Below, in pieces: positions 27,017 through 35,510 of a stretch of DNA of 40,087 nucleotides (position 1 is its first letter; every line of letters begins with the position of its first letter). The DNA is from an uncultured Clostridia bacterium (lineage in GTDB: Bacteria > Bacillota > Clostridia > Christensenellales > CAG-314): the NCBI GenBank assembly GCA_947630425.1, contig CANRHN010000012.1, positions 1-40,087 on the forward strand. The letters are read 5' to 3'. The notes below the pieces were generated by a model. The model ran no database searches. It was not told where the DNA came from and saw only the letters and a list, made by a program, of their open reading frames with translations. A program made the position numbers and the translations under genes.

Positions 27017-27652
27017 TTAAATTGTGAACAGGTAGAATGCCATTGCCATAAAGCAGGCGGCAAGCATAGTGATGGGGAAGCCTCTCATCGGTTTTGCCAC
27101 TTGCAGCTTGTCCGTTTTGGTGCGCAAGCCCGCGAGCAAAACGATGGCGAGAGTAAAGCCCAAGCCGTAGAACAAACCGGAAAGTACCGCTTCGCCATAG
27201 CCCATCACCATGTTGACGTTGACAAGTTTTCCGAAGAACACATCGCTGAAAATGTAGCCCGCTTTGGAAGCGTCTGTTGTTTCCGTGACGATTTTTGCGA
27301 TACCGAGAATTGCGCAGTTTGTGGTGACAAGGGGCAGATAGATACCCATTGCGGAGTACAATCCGGGGCTGAAACGGCGAAGCACCATTTCCAGAATTTG
27401 CACCAACGACGCAATGACAAGAATGAATACCAATATTCTCAAATACTGCAAACCCATCGGCGCGAGCAAAAATGTGTAGATAGGATAGCACACCACGCAG
27501 GTGATGACCATAACGGCGGTGACGGCTAAGCCCATACCCGTCGCGGAACTGATTTTTTTGGACACTCCGAGGAAGGGGCATATTCCCAAAAATTGAGAGA
27601 GAACAAAGTTGTCTGCAAAAAGTGCAGCTATGATGATAGCAAATACGTCCAT
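27017..27652 (-). CDS. rnfA: Rnf electron transport complex subunit A
   Basis: IIIAALFADNFVLSQFLGICPFLGVSKKISSATGMGLAVT. Confidence 0.96.
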   Translation of the reverse strand: MDVFAIIIAALFADNFVLSQFLGICPFLGVSKKISSATGMGLAVTAVMVITCVVCYPIYTFLLAPMGLQYLRILVFILVIASLVQILEMVLRRFSPGLYSAMGIYLPLVTTNCAILGIAKIVTETTDASKAGYIFSDVFFGKLVNVNMVMGYGEAVLSGLFYGLGFTLAIVLLAGLRTKTDKLQVAKPMRGFPITMLAACFMAMAFYLFTI

Positions 27653-27654
27653 GA

Positions 27655-28344
27655 TTATGCCTCCTTAGCTTCGGTCGAAGCAGCTGCTTGTGCCTCAGCC
27701 TCACGCTCGACAGCAGCGGCGTTGTGTGCCGCCTTGTGCTTCAATTTGCGCTCGACTGCGTTGTAGCATACGTTGAATATAGCGATAAACAACGCATAGG
27801 TCAGGAATGCGCCCGCTTTTTCCGCAAAGAACGCAATTTGGAAGTTCCACAGCTGTACGCCGAACAACATTCCCTTGCCGAGAATCTCGCGAACAATGCC
27901 CATAAGAGTAAGAGACACTGTGAAGCCTATGCCCATGAACAGACCGTCGCAAACGGAATCCAACGCGGGGTTGTGGCTGGCAAAACTTTCCGCTCTGCCC
28001 AAAATGATACAGTTGACGACTATCAAGTCGAGGAACATGCCCAAATTTGCAAAGAGCTTTTCCATGTACGCTTCCATAAACATAGAGACGATTGTGACGA
28101 ATGTCGCAATTATCATGATGAAGCAGGGAATACGTACCTTGTCGGGAATGACGTTGCGAAGCAGCGAAATCATCAGGTTGCTGAACACCAACACAAATAT
28201 GACCGCGGCTCCCATGCCGAGACAGGATATTGCGCCCATGCCCGTCACCGCAAGCGTGGGACATGTGCCCAACACAAGGCGGAGAGTGGGATTTTGACGG
28301 ACAGTTCCGTCAAGAGCTATTTCCTTAAATCTTTTTAATTTCAT
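27655..28344 (-). CDS. rnfE: Rnf electron transport complex subunit E
   Basis: NPTLRLVLGTCPTLAVTGMGAISCLGMGAAVIFVLVFSNLMISLLRNVIPDKVRIPCFIMIIATFVT. Confidence 0.96.
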   Translation of the reverse strand: MKLKRFKEIALDGTVRQNPTLRLVLGTCPTLAVTGMGAISCLGMGAAVIFVLVFSNLMISLLRNVIPDKVRIPCFIMIIATFVTIVSMFMEAYMEKLFANLGMFLDLIVVNCIILGRAESFASHNPALDSVCDGLFMGIGFTVSLTLMGIVREILGKGMLFGVQLWNFQIAFFAEKAGAFLTYALFIAIFNVCYNAVERKLKHKAAHNAAAVEREAEAQAAASTEAKEA

Positions 28345-28357
28345 TGTGTTGCCCTCC

Positions 28358-29752
28358 TCAATTGCCTGACGCGGCGTTCGCGTCAAATGCCGTCAAAGCG
28401 GCTTGCACCGCCACGCGAATGAGGTTCGCCGAGTGCGTTGCACCTGTAATGTTGTCAAGGTTTGTGTTGTAGAGCTCATCGATATTGTCAAGTCTTGCGC
28501 CGACAAGATACGTGAGCATTCTGTCCGTTTCGTCCTTCGTAGGCTGTCCGGGAACATAGCCGTCGACGACAGTATTGATTGCTTGGACCTTGCCCTTGCC
28601 GTCGGTATCCGCAACGACAGTCACTTCGAGTACGTAAGTTTGAGGCGTTGTACCGATACCGAGTCCCGCAACGGTATACACGCCCTCGGTTGAGCTTGTC
28701 ATTATCGCATAAGCGTTGTAGCTGCCGAAAGTGAACGTGTAAATACGGTTGGCAAGAATTTTGACAACGATTGCGTCGGTATCCTCTATGCCCTCGCTCT
28801 TAGATAGTATCTCGCCGTCCTTTACGACGACTACCTTCAGCGTTTCTTCGCCGTAGACGTAAGCGAACAAAACGTCGCCGTCATTGGTTACGCGGAACAA
28901 GTAGCTCAGCTTGTCTGTTTCGTCGGACAAAGCGTCGGCAACCTTTTCGGTGCCGTCCACCGTCGCCGTGCTTACGTTGACTGCGGCAAACGTCGCGCTT
29001 GCATAGTCGTCGCCGAGCAGTTGCTTAACGGCGTCGCGCGCCAAACCTTCTTTGTCTATCAAGCCAAGCTCGTTTTTGACGCTTTCGGTGTTGAGGCAGT
29101 ACCATGCCGCCGCTTTTACGGCGTTGTAAATGGCGTCGGTCGTTTTGATAACGGTAGCGCCGGTCATGTCCTTGCCGAATTCCTCATCGACGCGCTTGCC
29201 GACATACCACCTTGTACCGGCATTGGACGGAACGCGCGCGATATAAGATTGTAGCGTGTTTTCCTTTATAGCCCAGCTTTTTATGGTAGCGTCGGGGTTA
29301 ATCAAAACGTACAGCGTAACAGTTCCGCCTTGATAACCGTCGTTGCCCACCGCTTCGATGATGTAAACGCCGTCCTTGGACTTGTAAACATTTTTTACGT
29401 TGCCCGTAGGCGCGGAGGTGTGCGTCAAATCCGCTTCAAAGCCCTCTGCGGGGGAGTAGTCGCTGTACACATCACGCATTGCGCGAGCAAAACGCTCGGC
29501 GTCGTCAATGTAAAGAAACTCGTTGCAAACAGCCAGCAGCGCAACGCACACAAAGCAGATGCACACCAACACAGCCACTGCCTTTACCGCGGAAACAAGC
29601 GCGGGATGCTTGTACTGCTTGGCAGGCTTCGCCTCGGTTGCCGCAGCTGCGTGCCTTTTGTACCTGCTGACAAGCAAGTAGACGACAGCGGCAATTTGTA
29701 CGGCAATTATCAAAAGCAGTACCACAAGAATTGCAATTTGAGCGCCCGTCAT
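28358..29752 (-). CDS. rnfG: Rnf electron transport complex subunit G, enlarged, two FMN-attachment-like motifs
   Basis: Position between rnfE and rnfD; N-terminal TMs; motifs DMTGATVIKT and NITGATHSAN. Confidence 0.88.
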   Translation of the reverse strand: MTGAQIAILVVLLLIIAVQIAAVVYLLVSRYKRHAAAATEAKPAKQYKHPALVSAVKAVAVLVCICFVCVALLAVCNEFLYIDDAERFARAMRDVYSDYSPAEGFEADLTHTSAPTGNVKNVYKSKDGVYIIEAVGNDGYQGGTVTLYVLINPDATIKSWAIKENTLQSYIARVPSNAGTRWYVGKRVDEEFGKDMTGATVIKTTDAIYNAVKAAAWYCLNTESVKNELGLIDKEGLARDAVKQLLGDDYASATFAAVNVSTATVDGTEKVADALSDETDKLSYLFRVTNDGDVLFAYVYGEETLKVVVVKDGEILSKSEGIEDTDAIVVKILANRIYTFTFGSYNAYAIMTSSTEGVYTVAGLGIGTTPQTYVLEVTVVADTDGKGKVQAINTVVDGYVPGQPTKDETDRMLTYLVGARLDNIDELYNTNLDNITGATHSANLIRVAVQAALTAFDANAASGN

Positions 29753-29753
29753 A

Positions 29754-30917
29754 TCACTTACCCTCCTTTGCTACAGCTTTTTCGTCGGAAACAGGCTCGC
29801 TTTTCAGCTTTTTGACGCGAGGCTTTTTTTCCGGTTTGACGTAGCCAAAAGGCTTGCGGCGAATGAAAAGGTCAAACAGCGGTACGAGAATGTTGCCCAG
29901 CAAAATCACGAAGGACACCACTTCGATTTTCATCACTCTGCGCAGAACCGCAGTCAAAATGCCCAACAGGGCAAAGTAAATGTAGTTGCCGAGTTTGGTA
30001 TTTGGCGTAGTTACGTAGTCGGTAGCCATGAATATTGCTCCGAGCATCAATCCGCCGCTCAATATCGAAGGCAAAAAGACCTTGAGCGCGTCCTCAAACG
30101 CAATGCTTATCGTCCCGCTGTTTACAGTGGAAAATGCGCGCGTATTGTCTACCCAAGCGATCAGCACAGACACAACGCCTGTAGTCAAAATGTACACCAA
30201 GGGCCAACGGAAGTTGAGTACGCCGCGAATTATCAGATATATACCGCCCACGATCAGAGCCAGCTTGCAGGTTTCGCCGATTGTGCCGGCAACGCCTGTG
30301 CCAAGGAACAGATCCCAATTGTTAAGAGGGTTTGCGGGAGCTTCGGCACTGCCCAACAGCACCTGCAGCGGAGTTGCGCCCGTCATGCTGCCATGGGACA
30401 CGGGCGAGGTTACAGGCAAAGGGGTGTTGTTGCTCGGATTGACAAAGTACATTGTTCCGCCTAAAGTCGCGCCGAATGCGATAAAGGCAAAAATTCTGCC
30501 CGCAATTGCAGGGTTGACAATGTTTTTGCCCGTGCCGCCAAACAGCATTTTGACAATGACAATTGCAAATACCGACGCAAGCAAGCCGACATACCACTTT
30601 GACGTGGGGTAAAGGTTCATGCCGATAAGCAAGCCCGTAACAAGGGACGTAAAGTCGAACTCACGGACGATTTGCTTGAAGGGCTTTTTGCAGCACAGCA
30701 AGTAAATCCACTCGGCGGCAACGCAGGTAACGCAGCAAATTGCAAGGTGCATAAAGGACAGCCAGCCCAACTCGGGAAAAGCGGGGTTTGCAATGCCGTT
30801 AAGCACGCAGCCTGCAATGCACGCGGGAAGCAGCGCAATGCAGACGTCTATCATTATTCTGCGCGTCGTGCGAGGAGATTTGATGTGCGGAGAACTCGAA
30901 TAAACGTAGTTTGCCAT
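29754..30917 (-). CDS. rnfD: Rnf electron transport complex subunit D
   Basis: SSPHIKSPRTTRRIMIDVCIALLPA; DVCIA and VTSPVSHGSMTGATPLQ motifs. Confidence 0.95.
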   Translation of the reverse strand: MANYVYSSSPHIKSPRTTRRIMIDVCIALLPACIAGCVLNGIANPAFPELGWLSFMHLAICCVTCVAAEWIYLLCCKKPFKQIVREFDFTSLVTGLLIGMNLYPTSKWYVGLLASVFAIVIVKMLFGGTGKNIVNPAIAGRIFAFIAFGATLGGTMYFVNPSNNTPLPVTSPVSHGSMTGATPLQVLLGSAEAPANPLNNWDLFLGTGVAGTIGETCKLALIVGGIYLIIRGVLNFRWPLVYILTTGVVSVLIAWVDNTRAFSTVNSGTISIAFEDALKVFLPSILSGGLMLGAIFMATDYVTTPNTKLGNYIYFALLGILTAVLRRVMKIEVVSFVILLGNILVPLFDLFIRRKPFGYVKPEKKPRVKKLKSEPVSDEKAVAKEGK

Positions 30918-30918
30918 A

Positions 30919-32244
30919 CTATTTTTTCTCCTTTGCTTTCATTTTGGTAAGACGAACGCTTTGCACAATAGGGCGTTTGGCAGGACATACGTAAGCGCAA
31001 GTGCCGCACTCGAAGCAATTGAGCGCGCCGTACTTGATTGCGTTTTCCATGTCGCCCACCGTTGTGTAAAAGTCGATGTACATGGGCATGAGTCTCATGG
31101 GACACACGCTTGCGCAACGTCCGCAGTTTATGCACGGAGTGGGTAGCACCGTGGACGCTTCCTTGTCGGTAAGGGCAAGAAATCCGCTGTCCGTTTTGGT
31201 GGTTGCCACGTCGAGATTGACAAGGCTGAAGCCCATCATAGGACCGCCGCTGACCAATTTTGTTGTGTTTTCCGTTGTGCCGCCGCACAGCTCCACAATT
31301 GCGGAAAGGGGCGTTCCCACGGGCACTTCCAAATTTTTGGGGTTGACAATGCCTCTGCCGCTGACCGTCATCAAACGCTTGTATAGCGGCGTTCCGTTTA
31401 CAACGGCGTCGTACACAGCATAAGCCGTGCCCACATTGTCTACAATGCAACCGACGGCTGCGGGCAACGCGCCCACGGGCACATCGCGGTTGAGGCAAGC
31501 CTTGATGATGGTTTTTTCCGCGCCTTGAGGGTACTTCTTTTTGAGCAGCACCACCACAATGTCGTCCTCTTGACGGTTTTGAAGCGCTTCCTTGGTGTCG
31601 GCAATGACGCCCTCTTGCTCAAGCAGCTTGGCGTAAGCCTCCTGCTTGTTTGCTTCGATACCGATGTACACGTTGTGGACGTTTATCGCCTTGGCAATGA
31701 GTCTTACGCCCTGCAAAAACTCCTGCGTGCGCTCTATCATCAGACGATTGTCGCAGTTGAGATAGGGCTCGCACTCGGCGGCGTTGATGACAAGACTGTC
31801 AACGGGATCTTTGGGTTGCAGCTTTACGGCTGTGGGAAATCCCGCTCCTCCCATGCCTACGATACCCGCCTCGGCAATACGATTTACAATTTGTTGCGGC
31901 GTCGGCTCGGAAAGCTTGGGGTAGGCAAATTTGTCCTGCTTGCCGTTGGAACGAATGTGAACACATTCCACATTTGCGCCTTGGGCATTTTTGCGCTGAA
32001 CGACGCCTACCACTTCGCCGCAGACGGGTGAGTGAATGTTTGCCGAAACAAACGAGGACGCTTGCGCAATCAATTGTCCTTCGACAACCTCGTCCCCTGC
32101 GTTTACGACAGGCTGTGCAGGTTTTCCGATGTGCTGAGACAGCGAAACGTAGTAGTCGGTGACAACGGGCATTTGTTCAATAGCCGCCGTCGCCGTCAGC
32201 TCCTTGTTGTCCGGCACATGAAAACCACCTCTGAAAGTTTTCAT
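30919..32244 (-). CDS. rnfC: Rnf electron transport complex subunit C
   Basis: MKTFRGGFHVPDNKELT; GMGGAGFPTAVKL; CINCGRCASVCPMRLMP and CFECGTCAYVCPAKRPIVQSVRL. Confidence 0.96.
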   Translation of the reverse strand: MKTFRGGFHVPDNKELTATAAIEQMPVVTDYYVSLSQHIGKPAQPVVNAGDEVVEGQLIAQASSFVSANIHSPVCGEVVGVVQRKNAQGANVECVHIRSNGKQDKFAYPKLSEPTPQQIVNRIAEAGIVGMGGAGFPTAVKLQPKDPVDSLVINAAECEPYLNCDNRLMIERTQEFLQGVRLIAKAINVHNVYIGIEANKQEAYAKLLEQEGVIADTKEALQNRQEDDIVVVLLKKKYPQGAEKTIIKACLNRDVPVGALPAAVGCIVDNVGTAYAVYDAVVNGTPLYKRLMTVSGRGIVNPKNLEVPVGTPLSAIVELCGGTTENTTKLVSGGPMMGFSLVNLDVATTKTDSGFLALTDKEASTVLPTPCINCGRCASVCPMRLMPMYIDFYTTVGDMENAIKYGALNCFECGTCAYVCPAKRPIVQSVRLTKMKAKEKK

Positions 32245-32343
32245 ACGTTGCTCCTTTTTTGGGATTTTGGCGCGTTTGCACCACACAAAGAACAGTATAG
32301 CACAAGATTATATTATTTGTAAAATAAATAACAAAAATTTAAT

Positions 32344-32369
32344 AAAAAAACTCTCCGCCTTGGAGAGGT
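32344..32369 (-). terminator. Intrinsic terminator upstream of rnf, distal end of the antiporter transcription unit
   Basis: Minus strand CCTCTCCAAGGCGGAGAGTTTTTTT. Confidence 0.8.
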
Positions 32370-32379
32370 TTTCACTATG

Positions 32380-32735
32380 CAAGAAATTTCCGCGCGCGGA
32401 GACGGACGTTTCATCTCTATTCAACTATCGAGGGGAAGTTGCTTTGTGTCGAAACTCAACCACCGCTCGTCACAGCTTTCCCTCGATAGCACCAACCTCG
32501 CGCAAGTAGCAACATACTCTTACTTCGTCCCTATGTGTCGAAACTCATCCACCGCCGTTCGGCGGTCCCCCTTCTCTTGCGTCCTCAAGCGAAGGCTTTA
32601 TGTGCAGCTTTTAGCTTGCTACACACAAAATAGTAGTGCCCACTCGAAAGAGAAACCTTATATGGTTAGACGAAATGAATTTCGTCCCTATCGTCTGCTT
32701 TCGCAGACACTTCCCCACTCGTGGGGAAGCTATGC
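32380..32735. repeat. Repeat island C, palindromic module mosaic with consecutive hairpins
   Basis: Shared modules with islands A and B; hairpins GACGAAATgaATTTCGTC, GTCTGCtttcGCAGAC, CTTCCCCACtcGTGGGGAAG at 32669-32729. Confidence 0.8.
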
Positions 32736-32781
32736 CTCTGTGACAAACTTTGTTTCAAAACAAACTGTTCTAATTAAAGCT

Positions 32782-33105
32782 CCGACCTTGTTTAACACAG
32801 GCACGAGGGTGTTCGGTGAAAAATAATCTGCAACGAACTACTACGAAGAAAAACACCCCCCCCCCAACCTTGTTCAACAAGGAGCGAGGGTGTTCGCACG
32901 CAAAACAATCCGAAATATACTACTACGAAGAAAAACGCCCAAACCTTATTCACCACAGCCGCGAGTGTGTTTCCCGAAAAATAATCTGCAACGAGCACCT
33001 TGCACAAATTTTACTTTGTTCTTCTACTAAAGGGTGCAAGGTGCGAGCGAAGCCCTTTTTTCGGGGAATATGCGAGCGGCACCGCGAAGCCCGTTTTGCG
33101 GCGAA
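32782..33105 (-). repeat. Composite structured repeat, copy B (3 units plus capping hairpin)
   Basis: Same unit order as 8185-8525, ending in the same ACCTTGCACAAATTTTA.TTTGT...ACTAAAGGGTGCAAGGT block and 'gcgagcggcac.gcgaagccc' tail. Confidence 0.85.
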
Positions 33106-33119
33106 TACCCGATGCGACA

Positions 33120-33293
33120 TCACCAATCTTCTCTGTCCGTCAGCTTGATGTCGGTGTAAAACTCTTTGTACTTTTCCTTGAACTTTTCGCTTTCGGGACG
33201 GGTATCCTGCGCCACGGCATCGTCCAAATCCATTCCGTCGTCGTCCGCAAGCTCGCTTTGGCGCATAAGATCGTACATTGTGCTGTTTTTCAT
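33120..33293 (-). CDS. 57-aa acidic small protein, translationally coupled to the antiporter
   Basis: Manual translation MKNSTMYDLMRQSELADDDGMDLDDAVAQDTRPESEKFKEKYKEFYTDIKLTDREDW*; ATGA start/stop overlap with the antiporter stop. Confidence 0.65.
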   Translation of the reverse strand: MKNSTMYDLMRQSELADDDGMDLDDAVAQDTRPESEKFKEKYKEFYTDIKLTDREDW

Positions 33294-34792
33294 GACTGCG
33301 CGTCACCGCCGTTGTTTGTCGATTCGTCCGAGCCTTGCGCGCTTGCGCTCTGCTCCGATTGGACGTTTTGAACGTTCTCCGTTTGAACTTCCGAAGGCGC
33401 GCCCGCAGTTACAGGCGCAGGCTTACCCCTGCGACGGAGCATTTCGGGAGCGATTTCGCCCGCCTTGCTCAAAGCCCACTTGGTAAGAACGGGACCGACA
33501 AGCTCGTAAATAAGCACCGCGCACATGGTGATTGTAACAATGTTTGCCCCGACGTGGCTCAAGGTTGCAGCCATATCTCCCGAAGCGTTGTTGGCGGCTT
33601 TGGCAAATTCGGTTTTGCACATGGTAGCCATACCTATTGCCACGCCCGCTTGCGGAAACAGCGTTATACCAAGGTAGTTGCGCACTTTTTTGTCGCTCTT
33701 GGTGATGGCTGCGCCCGCCATTGTGCCCAAGTACTTGCCCGCGCAACGCAGTATGATGTAAGCGGCAATGCACACCAAAAGCAGCGGATTTTCCGCAAAC
33801 ATCATCACGTCCAATTCCGCGCCGGAAAGAATAAAGAACAGCATCAAAACGACGGGCGTCCAATGGTCGGTGTTATCCATGATTTGAGACGCCTCTTTGC
33901 GCATGTTGACGAATGTCGCGCCCGCCATCATGCACACCAACAGGTCGGACAGCGCAAAAGGCAGCCATTCCTTTTCTTCCATCAGCTCAAACAGCTGACA
34001 AACGCCGAGGGACAAAAACACGCTGACAATCGTTGCTATTGTGCGGTTGTCGCGAGATTTGAAGAAACGGGGAACGACAGACAGCAATGCGCCGATACCC
34101 ACACCGACAACAAGCGAACAGATGATTTCCAAAAGCGGCCAAACCAAAATTGACAGCACGGTGATACTTTCACCGCTGGCAAGGGAAAGCGCAATGGAGT
34201 TGGAAATTGCAAAAACAATCAAGCCTACCGCGTCGTCCAATGCCACAACGGGCAGCAACGTTCCCGTCACCACGCCTTTTGCCTTGTACTGCCGCACCAC
34301 CATCAAGGTTGCCGCGGGAGCGGTTGCAGTTGCGATTGCGCCCAAAATCAACGCTTCGTACAACGTCATGACGGACGGAAGCGCAAAGCTTATGGCAATC
34401 AAGCCCACGTCTACGCACAAGGTAGCTGCCAACGCCTGAAAGAACGTTATGGTAATTGCGCTTTTGCCTATTTCCTTGATATGGGACAGCTTGAACTCCA
34501 CACCGATAGAAAAGCCGATAAAGCCCAAAGCAACGGTGCTTACAATGTCAAGTCCGCCTGTACCCGTCGCGCCCGAAAGCACTTCCTCGCTGATAAGCCC
34601 CAACGCGTGAGGACCTATTATAAGACCCACAACAAGGTAGCCCGTCACGTTTGGCAAGCCGATAACCTTCATCACGCGGGTGATGAGCAAGCCGAAAATA
34701 AGTGCAATTGCAATGGCGAGCAAGCTGCCGATGTACCCACCGGGAATGAGCGGAGCAGCCGCAAGTGTGCCGTTTAGTATTGTTGATGTCAT
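33290..34792 (-). CDS. CPA2-family (Kef-type) cation:proton antiporter
   Basis: Polytopic; GLPNVTGYLVVGLIIGPHALGLI, FSIGVEFKLSHIKEIG, AIATATAPAATLMVVRQYKAKG; Na_H_Exchanger-type profile. Confidence 0.88.
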   Translation of the reverse strand: MTSTILNGTLAAAPLIPGGYIGSLLAIAIALIFGLLITRVMKVIGLPNVTGYLVVGLIIGPHALGLISEEVLSGATGTGGLDIVSTVALGFIGFSIGVEFKLSHIKEIGKSAITITFFQALAATLCVDVGLIAISFALPSVMTLYEALILGAIATATAPAATLMVVRQYKAKGVVTGTLLPVVALDDAVGLIVFAISNSIALSLASGESITVLSILVWPLLEIICSLVVGVGIGALLSVVPRFFKSRDNRTIATIVSVFLSLGVCQLFELMEEKEWLPFALSDLLVCMMAGATFVNMRKEASQIMDNTDHWTPVVLMLFFILSGAELDVMMFAENPLLLVCIAAYIILRCAGKYLGTMAGAAITKSDKKVRNYLGITLFPQAGVAIGMATMCKTEFAKAANNASGDMAATLSHVGANIVTITMCAVLIYELVGPVLTKWALSKAGEIAPEMLRRRGKPAPVTAGAPSEVQTENVQNVQSEQSASAQGSDESTNNGGDAQS

Positions 34793-34805
34793 TTTAGCCT
34801 CTTTC

Positions 34806-34874
34806 GGAGCAAAACAAGCAAGTTTGCTCCCGTTCAAAATTTATGTGAGGCAAGCACGAGTGTACTGCCTCACA
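34806..34874 (-). promoter_or_regulatory. Structured 5' leader of the antiporter gene, two hairpins
   Basis: Minus strand TGTGAGGCA...TGCCTCACA and GGAGCAAA...TTTGCTCC between promoter-like TTGACA/TAAAAT and the start. Confidence 0.6.
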
Positions 34875-34943
34875 AGCCTTGTATATTTTAGTACTTTTTG
34901 TAGCAAATTGTCAAACAAATTTGCTATCTTGCCAACAAATTCG

Positions 34944-35510
34944 TCAACGCAGTCCCGCGCAAACCAAAAGCTCGCCCAAGGTCCTTTCCAACTCGGCAAG
35001 CGAACCGTTGTTGCAAATGATACGCGTGGGAGCAGAGCAGGGCTTTTGATTGGCGAGGGTGGCAGTGACGCTTGCGGCAGTTACGCCGTCGCGCGCGGTC
35101 ACTCTGTCTACAAGCGTGTTTTTTTCGCTTTGCACGCACCACACCTCGTCCCAATCGAAGGGGAATGCATCGATAACGGGGATTTCCACAAACAAAACGT
35201 TCCCTTCTTGAGTGGCAAGCTCCGCTATACGCGCCCTTACGCCCTCGAAAAACAGAGCTTGGTAACGGTTGAGCAGTTCGGGGCAGGCAAAGACCCTTTC
35301 CCGTACCGCAGCGCGGTCGAGCTTGCCGTCGATCACGTACTGCTCGCCCAACAGACGAGCCGCGCGCGCAACCACCTCTGGGTCGTCGGCAATTTGCCTT
35401 GCAATTTCGTCGCAATCGACTGTTTTGTAACCCCATTGCCGCAAAATCGACGCAATCGTGCTTTTTCCGCTGCCGATAAAGCCCGTCAGCGCAATCATTT
35501 TACGCCTCAT
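34944..35510 (-). CDS. coaE: Dephospho-CoA kinase
   Basis: MIALTGFIGSGKSTIASILRQWGYKTVDCDEIAR; VWCVQSEKNTLVDRV. Confidence 0.93.
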   Translation of the reverse strand: MRRKMIALTGFIGSGKSTIASILRQWGYKTVDCDEIARQIADDPEVVARAARLLGEQYVIDGKLDRAAVRERVFACPELLNRYQALFFEGVRARIAELATQEGNVLFVEIPVIDAFPFDWDEVWCVQSEKNTLVDRVTARDGVTAASVTATLANQKPCSAPTRIICNNGSLAELERTLGELLVCAGLR

